Of a stretch of DNA of 64,000 bases, positions 57,976 through 64,000 are shown piece after piece. Source of the DNA: Dryococelus australis (taxonomy: Eukaryota; Arthropoda; Insecta; Phasmatodea; Phasmatidae); NCBI GenBank assembly GCA_029891345.1, contig CM056998.1, positions 174,168,239 to 174,232,238 of the forward strand. The letters run 5' to 3'. The first letter of the stretch is position 1. Every line of letters begins with the position of its first letter. The position numbers and the translations under genes are program-made. Below the pieces are notes generated by a model. The model was given only the letters and a program-made list of their open reading frames with translations, was not told where the DNA came from and did no database searches.

Positions 57976-59919
57976 TGACGCAGTCAGGTGAGACACGAAA
58001 CGAGCAATGACACAAATACTTACTGGTAATTTGGGCACCAGTGGTGCTTCCTAATCACCGCACTATTGAGACTCAGGGTTCTCAGGGATGTTGTGAGTTC
58101 TGTGTGTCCGTCTCACCTGTGCGTACTTACAAACACGTTAACAATACTAAACTTTTAATAAAATCACTGAAATAAACAATTGATATAACATATGTGGCTA
58201 GGACACTGTCACTACTGAATAAAAAAAATTGAGTTCACTGTAGACTTGTTTTATTGATATTGTTTATACACATCAACGTGTCAATGAAATGGTTATCTCG
58301 GTCATGACTTGCCAATTCCGTCTGGGTGCTCCCCAGCTCGTAATTAATCTAGCGCAAGCCTAAATGGATGAGCTCACTGAGGTGCGTGAAAGCACAGCCT
58401 TCACAAGGGAAGAGGGCCGACAGCCGCTAGGATGGACTACGGTTTTTCCCTGAATACAGGACACTGTGAATTACAAATTAATACCCTTAATACACATTAA
58501 AACGAGTGATTACTCGGCATCACTAATGCAAACTCGTCGGGGCTCGCCCTCCAACATATAGTTAGTGTGGTGATGGCCTATACACAGAGCCGGCTAGGAT
58601 GGGAGTAATTGCACCATACACTAATTACACAATTACATAGACCCTTGAATGAGACATGAAATAAGATGGTACACGAGATGAATATTCACAATACACACAC
58701 ACATGTGTGAAGACAAGCTTAGGTGGCTCGGATGCCGCTGGATGAAGTTCGTAGCGGACCACGTGGTTCAGGTGAAATTGGAATATTTCTGCGTGGAAAT
58801 GGAAAATTAAATTCAGATAAAATATTATTTGTGTTGAGCATGTGATTGTCTTTACGATTAGAGTTGTTAAAAGCTTGTAATCTGCATGATGATGGTGAAA
58901 TCAAACATTACTGTGACTGCATGGTCAAGTACAAAAAACATCAGTTTACGTGAAAAATACATTAAACCCTAAATGAAAAATTCATAGAACCCTGAAATAA
59001 ATGATTGCACAGACAATGTTATACAAATAAGCTCTTAAAACACAACGATGATGAATACAATGACTTGGCTTCAGTCAGCCACGTGGTTATACGTGATGTT
59101 GCCGTAAAATATTCAAACACGAAAATTACCCTCAAATACATACATAAAAATGAAGCTCTTATAGTTGTGTGTAGCAATTGTGCAGAAGTTACACTGAAAT
59201 GCCATAAACATAGACAGATGGCGTCTGACTCAAAATGTGTAGGTCGCGTGACCTCTTCGACATCTTTCTCCTCCTCCTCGATTAAGTTAAAAATGCCACA
59301 ATGATGTAAGAATTAGTAAAGCGGAAGCATAATGCTGGGGAAAAATGTCTGGCAAAAACGTACACAAGCAAATATTAACTGGTAAACTACATGGACTATG
59401 GAAACCTACATCAGTGAACAAAAGTTGTAGTGCGCACGTGACAGTGTCTTACCTTGCCAGCTCTTCTCAACAGACTGTCCAGATACAAGCGTCACACGGT
59501 CCTATCATGGCCGCCTACGGGGTTCACATAAGTGGAAGTGCTATGCATGCTGAGTGAAATATTTTATATTGAAAATAAAATGGCACAAATTAAATTGGAT
59601 ATTGTTTTGCATTTCTATAATTTTGCTACGAATTTCAATATTATTTTAATGTCTCTTTGTGATGGCGTTCATGCCAGTCTATTAAGTGTTCTTAATCTTA
59701 ATGCAGCAGGCACTTTGAATATTCATAACCAAACAATTAAAATTTGTACTAACACTAAAACATTTTAAGACATATTAAACACTGTAAAGACAATATAATA
59801 CATTTTACCCTGAAATTAACATTTTTAGGAAAGTTCAGAATTATCGGCCTCCTTGCGCACATGCATGACATGTGAGCGCCGTCATGGGCTCTAGCACCGA
59901 TGGCTGTTAGCCGGCGTCA
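57976..59919 (+). mobile_element. X1.9 repeat, copy F (full length, reference copy)
   Basis: Termini TGACGCAGTCAGG and CCGGCGTCA are precise because the exon of the Mutator/YqaJ gene resumes on both sides in the same frame. ORF-a (59005-59304), ORF-c (59345-59557) and ORF-b (59532-59768) are all open, in that order, the last two overlapping by about 25 bp. Flanks GATAT and AAATG do not match, so no target duplication is seen. Confidence 0.9.
59345..59557 (+). CDS. small conserved ORF-c of X1.9 (doubtful coding)
   Basis: 70 codons starting MSGKNVHKQILTGKLHGLWK and ending SGSAMHAE. The same frame is open in copies B and G, carries a single stop near codon 13-17 in A and D, and is ruined in C. 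Ser/Gln/Val-rich, with no known domain. It overlaps the start of ORF-b. Confidence 0.25.
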   Translation: MSGKNVHKQILTGKLHGLWKPTSVNKSCSAHVTVSYLASSSQQTVQIQASHGPIMAAYGVHISGSAMHAE

Positions 59920-60149
59920 AAATGTGCAATGTTGACACATCTGTTTCAAGAATACATTGTTCTAAAGAGACTAAAGTTTGATCCTTTTCATCAATGAGGT
60001 CAGGAATGTTGCTATCGGATTCCTCAGGACCCCACTCCACTTCACTGCTGCCATCACTGCCACTAGAATCTATGATTTTGTTGTAATCTTCATTTCTTAC
60101 TGGTATTAATGCTGCATCTTCATCAGCAATTTCTCGTACTGTGGTTGAT
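59920..60149 (-). pseudogene. Mutator/YqaJ gene, acidic N-terminal exon part
   Basis: After acceptor TATCATATAG the frame reads STTVREIADEDAALIPVRNE, then DSSGSDGSSEVEWGPEESDS and CILETDVSTLHI, and is cut by X1.9 copy F. It continues in frame at 57975. Strongly acidic, probably disordered. No start codon here, so a further 5' exon is expected. Confidence 0.55.
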
Positions 60150-61402
60150 CTATATGATAAGAAACACTAGTTTGCAAAATAAAATACATTTTTGCAAGCA
60201 CATTATCATTGACCAGTAATACTTGCAACTATAATTTACATGGCGGTGAGTAATAGAATCTGCAATATTAGAAAAATGTGAATTGTCTTACTGCATATGA
60301 GTATTTAAGTAACATTATATGGTCAAATAATTCAAAATTAAAAGCTTCAGTATTTAAATTAATGAAAGTTAGTAAGAACTTAGCATCATGTATTCCAAAA
60401 CTCTTCAAGAACATGGCCAGCATATATAAACGGAAAGTATGACTCAAGGTAAAAAATTAAGCGAAATACAGTGATTTTGAAAAACGTATTTGCACAATCT
60501 TAATAGTGTTCCTCTCCTAATTACCAGGTAATGCCGTGGTTATGCTTTACGAAATAATCACAAACAATTCACGTATGAAACAACATGCCATGATTGACAT
60601 GAGATTCGATCCTGAGGATTTCTAGTAGGCACTCAGAAGTAGGCCTATACATATTTGAAATATGACACAATAATACATGTTTCGCCCACCTGGTGATGAA
60701 GTTTGAAAAGGGACCCGCTGCTGTCCGAAATTCTGAACGTGACTCGATAGCAACCGTGACAGGAGGCGAGTTTGACTACCAAACCACCGCTGCTCAACTA
60801 TATAAGTATTTTTGTAATGTGATGCAGTATGGAGATTAAGAAGTTTTTATTCATATTTGATTGGTTAAAATACATTAATGTTCAGTCTTCTCTGTAATCA
60901 GAAACTGCATTAAATTTTTAGACAACATATAAGAATGAAGTGGTAATTTATATCAAAAGCCGTATTGTGTTCAATTATATACAAACATAGTGGACTGATA
61001 TTTTTGTTGTTACTCCTCATTCTTTGAAAAAAGTACTGTAAACTATTGTATATACACTTTCAGAAATTGGATTCTAGACTACATGAAGGTATGTCCAATA
61101 CAATACCACTGACTGTGAACAGAACAAGGGAATCCTTTTCGTCACTACATACTGGAATGGCATACGAAGACTATTGAAAGAAGGTTTTTGTTTGCAAATG
61201 TGATGAATGGCATGGGGCATGTAGGTATTTTACTTTAAAGCCCAACGATAACGTTGTACTCAGCAAACATAAAAGTTGGCTTCGTAAAATGTTAACTTGT
61301 TGGTTATCTGACCTACGAGGACCTTGCGCGCACTGATACATATTTGAAATATGACACGATAATACATGTTTCGCCCACCTGGCGATGGAGTTTTGAAAAG
61401 TT
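60150..61402. other. intron/flank with a 63 bp direct repeat
   Basis: No coding signal. A ~63 bp sequence starting TACATATTTGAAATATGACA at 60648 recurs at 61337 in the same orientation with a few differences. The second copy directly precedes the CR1 leader. Confidence 0.5.
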
Positions 61403-61719
61403 TTGGAAGAGTTTTTCTTCTTCTTCTTCTTCTAGCAATAGGTTTTAATATAGGTGGAGTAGTACTTTGAGGTATAATTAGAGTTAAGATTAGTGTTTTA
61501 TGTGGTAATTAGTTATAAGAAGGGAGTAGTGTCAGATTGTGTGCACGAGGCTGAGGCCTTTGTTATTGTACGAAGGTAAAGGGTGTATGGTGTAAGTTAG
61601 GCTAGTTAAGAAAGTGTGTGTATACGTAGGTATTTGATGTATTTTATGAGGGAAAGTAGTTTTAGTTTTAAGTTAGTTAAATTATTTTTATTTTTTGTTT
61701 TAAAGAGAGGGTAAAAAAA

Positions 61720-62511
61720 ATGGTAGGAAGGTGTAAGTGTAGGGGTTGTGGAAAGGTGTGGAGAAGGTTAGATAGTGGTGTGCAGTGCGATGGCTGGTAC
61801 CATGTTGGCTGTATAGGGATCAGGGAGGAGGAACTGGAATCGCGACAGGAACATGAGTGGAAGTGTGAGGAATGTGCTGAGAGAAAGGGTTTAATGGCAG
61901 TGGTAGGGAACAAATTAAGGGTAGAGAAGAAAACAAATGAGTGGAGAAGGTGGAAACTGGATTTGGGATATGCTGAGGGGAAGCTTTGTAGAGAGGGTGT
62001 GCCAGTGCCAATGGAAGTGGCTAAGGTGGAGAGATGGAAAGGGGAGATGGTAGATTTGATGAGCAGGAAAGAGAGGGAAATTATGCATAGGATTGAGAGG
62101 ATGGAGGAAAAGGTCAGGAATGAGATGGGTAAGAGTAGAGTAGAAATGAAGGTGGATAAGTTAGAGGAGGAGTTGGAAGATGTAAAGGGGGTGCTAAGGA
62201 AAATGAAAGTCAGTCCACAGGAGGAAAAGCTGACTAGAGAGGAAGAGTTACGCAGAATGCAATTAGGGCTACAGAAGGAACTGCAGGAGGAAAGGCAGAG
62301 GAGGAGGGAGGCAGAGATAGAGGTGGTAAGATTAAGGAGGAGGATAGATGAGTTGAAGGCAGTTGAAAGGGATAAGGCAGTAGGAGACATAAGACAGCAA
62401 ATAAGGTTAGAGGAGCAAGAAACAGTAGCAAGGGATAAGGTGATAGTAGTAGGCAGGAAGCAATCAGGAATAGAGGAACGGAAAACAGAAAGCAGGGAAC
62501 AGCAATGGTAG
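61720..62511 (+). CDS. CR1-type LINE ORF1, PHD finger and coiled coil
   Basis: 263 codons. Residues 5-52 form a PHD-like finger: C7-x2-C10, C23, W-Y-H28-x2-C31, W47-x-C49-x2-C52. Compared with the usual C4HC3 finger, one Cys of the second pair is missing (Q-C-D-G-W-Y-H). Residues ~95-255 are Glu/Lys/Arg-rich heptad sequence, a long coiled coil for ORF1 multimerisation. PHD and esterase domains in CR1-like ORF1 are established (Kapitonov and Jurka). The stop TAG overlaps the next ATG (ATGGTAG). Confidence 0.8.
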   Translation: MVGRCKCRGCGKVWRRLDSGVQCDGWYHVGCIGIREEELESRQEHEWKCEECAERKGLMAVVGNKLRVEKKTNEWRRWKLDLGYAEGKLCREGVPVPMEVAKVERWKGEMVDLMSRKEREIMHRIERMEEKVRNEMGKSRVEMKVDKLEEELEDVKGVLRKMKVSPQEEKLTREEELRRMQLGLQKELQEERQRRREAEIEVVRLRRRIDELKAVERDKAVGDIRQQIRLEEQETVARDKVIVVGRKQSGIEERKTESREQQW

Positions 62512-63248
62512 AAGGTAGGAAGCAGTATGCTGAGGCTTGCAAGTGTGTGATTAGCAAATACCAGCAAGCAGGAGAAAGTGGACAGTTCAGGGCCAGAGGG
62601 AAGAGAGGAGGGCTGGCCAAAGGGAGGGAAACAAGTGTGCTGCAGGAGGCTGGAGACAAGGGTAGGCAGGTGAATGGAAGAGCCACAAAGCAGGAACAGG
62701 TTGTAGGAAGGGAGCCAGAGGTAGTTTTTCTAGGCAGCTCTATTGTAAAAGGGATGGAGCTGAGGAATATCAGGAAGGAAATTACATAATAAAGCAACGT
62801 TTGGGGGGGGGGGGGGGCAAATACTAGGGATTTGGAGGAAAGGGTTAGTGGTATGAGAGATAGGGTGGCAAAGGTTGTTCTCGTTCATGTAGGGGGAAAT
62901 GACCTTGCTCATAGGGAGGTGGGGCAGAAGGTAGAGCGGGACCTCAGGGGATTGCTGAGAAAAGTGTGGGAGAAGTTCCCTGGAGCTAGGGCAGTAGTCA
63001 GTGGCGTGCTGGTTAGGAAAGGAGTATCCTAAAGGAAGGCAATGGCTGCGAGTGAGGTATATGAGAGGGTGTGTAGGGATTTGGAGGCTACATTTATAGA
63101 TAGTAGGAAATGGGTAGGCTGGGAAAGTGTAGGGAGGGACCAGGTTCACCTCACAGAACAGGGAAAGAGGATTCTAGGTGATCTGCTAGGTAGAGAAGTA
63201 GCTGGCTGCATGGAGAGGGTCAGGGCAGAGCAGCAGTTGTTGAAATAG
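62505..63248 (+). pseudogene. CR1-type LINE ORF1, SGNH-hydrolase (esterase) part
   Basis: VVFLGSSIVKGMEL (block I, Ser nucleophile), VVLVHVGGNDLAHREVG (block III, G-G-N-D) and GRDQVHLTEQGKRILGDLL (block V, D-x-V-H with catalytic Asp/His) make a complete SGNH set. An in-frame stop pair at 62787, a poly-G run (62803-62817) and a TAA at 63030 interrupt it. In CR1-type elements this is one protein with the PHD/coiled-coil part, so the shift at 62505 is probably a mutation, although reinitiation at ATGGTAG is possible. Confidence 0.8.
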
Positions 63249-63344
63249 CAATCAGTTAGAAGCAAGGAAACGGAAGGGGAGAGAAATGGAGAGGATAGCA
63301 TTGATGAGGCTGCAGGTGTGGAGATAGTAGGTAAGCAATGTAGG

Positions 63345-64000
63345 ATGGTAAAGCAGAGTACTAGTATAAAGATAATAGTGGTGAACTGTAGGAGTGTGTA
63401 CAACAAGCTGGAGGGCTTCTGGGGAAGGGTTGAATGATATAGGGCAGATGCAGTGGTAGCTGTGGAGACTTGGTTGACTGAGGAAGTACTCGACATTGAG
63501 TGTAGGGAGGATAAGTTCACCATCTTCAGAAGAGACAGGGATGGTAGAGGAGGAGGAATAATGGTGTGTGTAAGGAAAGGGCTAAAAGGGGTGGTAGAAT
63601 GGGTTAGTGAGGATGTTGAGGTAATGGAAATTAAATTGAGTGGTAGTAGTAATAGGAGTATTACTTTGCTGGCAGCGTATAGACCACCAGGACAGGGATG
63701 GCAGGCAATTGAGATGATCAAGGAGAGGGTTGATAGACTAAAGGACAGGCAGTGGGTTGTTGTAGCAGGGGATTTGAATATGCCAAGGGTGAAATGGGTA
63801 GAGGGTGCAGAAGGAATTGGTAGCATGATGCAGAGAATGGCAGCACAGTTAGTCAACAGAGGATTAGTCCAGGTAGTAGCAACACCTACGAGATGGAATA
63901 AGGAGGGTGTTGGTCAGACCTAGGAATGTTGTAGTTGGTGCAATAGTACTGGATGGTATAAGCGACCATCATATCCCGGTTGTGGAAATTGGGATTGGCA
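63345..64000 (+). pseudogene. LINE ORF2, APE-type endonuclease (runs off the window)
   Basis: Starts ATG at 63345, 97 bp after ORF1. Motifs: IIVVNCRSVYNKLEGFW (N), VVAVETWL (E, about 63456), RDRDGRGGGIMV, LLAAYRPPGQGW, WVVVAGDLNMPRVKW (G-D-L-N) and, after a frameshift near 63920, DGISDHHIPVVEIG (S-D-H with the catalytic His). These are the apurinic-endonuclease residues that nick the target. A TGA at 63436 also interrupts it. The RT lies beyond the window. Confidence 0.8.

Larger units (their letters stand above)
53512..60149 (-). pseudogene. Mutator-like transposase / YqaJ nuclease gene, interrupted
   Basis: Five or more exons on the minus strand encode, in order, an acidic N-terminus, a Cys-pair region, a Mutator-like transposase core and a YqaJ-type nuclease. 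Insect genomes hold many such two-domain genes, probably carried by large DNA transposons. Here an X1.9 copy splits the second coding segment and a Tc1-like element lies in the next intron. Several exons have frameshifts or stops. No intact product is possible. Confidence 0.75.
61403..64000 (+). mobile_element. CR1-group LINE, 5' part, continues past the window
   Basis: A ~300 bp leader, ORF1 (PHD finger, coiled coil, SGNH esterase) and the endonuclease of ORF2 are present. GA-rich coding bias differs sharply from the surrounding AT-rich DNA. Only a few stops and frameshifts are seen, so the copy is young compared with the other retroelements here. Confidence 0.85.

Noticed and set aside
61677-62797. 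Long minus-strand ORFs (296 and 187 codons, Ser/Leu/Pro-rich)
   Set aside because: Shadow frames of the GA-rich LINE ORF1 on the plus strand; low-complexity and without domains.

Overview
The window is nuclear DNA from an animal, almost certainly an arthropod and probably an insect with a large genome. It is AT-rich. It carries decayed Ty3/gypsy LTR elements, CR1-type LINEs with a PHD/esterase ORF1, Tc1-like and hAT transposons, a Mutator-like transposase joined to a YqaJ nuclease (a layout familiar to me from insect genomes), a tRNA-derived SINE and long (TA)n tracts. The species is inference. I see no complete host gene, no rRNA, no free-standing tRNA, no CRISPR array and no bacterial-type operon. 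Four short exon-like segments might belong to host genes.

Layout. 1-12 kb: mostly unannotatable AT-rich DNA, with a foldback MITE (about 0.94-1.69 kb), three copies of a ~0.4 kb repeat (called R2 here), one full and one 5'-truncated copy of a ~1.9 kb repeat (called X1.9 here), and exon candidates near 2.7, 8.1 and 10.8 kb. 12-15 kb: minus-strand Ty3/gypsy element 1 (gag with zinc knuckle, protease, start of RT). 16.8 kb: a 3 x 25 bp tandem repeat with CRE-like sites. 17.1-19.9 kb: two LINE fragments. 20.0-24.5 kb: plus-strand gypsy element 2, nearly full coding length but frameshifted, with an odd repeat-bearing integrase tail, cut off by an X1.9 copy (24.5-26.4 kb). 29.6-30.8 kb: Tc1-like element with both TIRs. 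34.1-41.5 kb: minus-strand gypsy element 3 with a 2.1 kb hAT element nested in its integrase. 41.6-46.7 kb: other hAT pieces. 44.3-50.5 kb: three X1.9 copies, two of them in inverted orientation. 52.0-52.4 kb: tRNA-SINE. 53.5-60.2 kb: a minus-strand multi-exon Mutator/YqaJ gene broken by a second Tc1 element in an intron and an X1.9 copy in an exon. 61.4 kb to the end: 5' part of a fairly fresh CR1-type LINE (ORF1 with PHD, coiled coil and SGNH esterase; ORF2 endonuclease running off the window).

How it fits together. This is a nested transposon graveyard: X1.9 entered gypsy 2 and the Mutator/YqaJ gene, hAT entered gypsy 3, Tc1 entered an intron. The most promising unknown is X1.9. It has seven copies in 64 kb and ends that read TGACGC...GCGTCA. 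It leaves no detectable target-site duplication, including at one site where both flanks are coding and join in frame. It also has a terminal hairpin and several small ORFs shared between copies. The second candidate is the F-x-G-F repeat tail of the gypsy 2 integrase. All family assignments come from reading motifs by eye; no database search was run.
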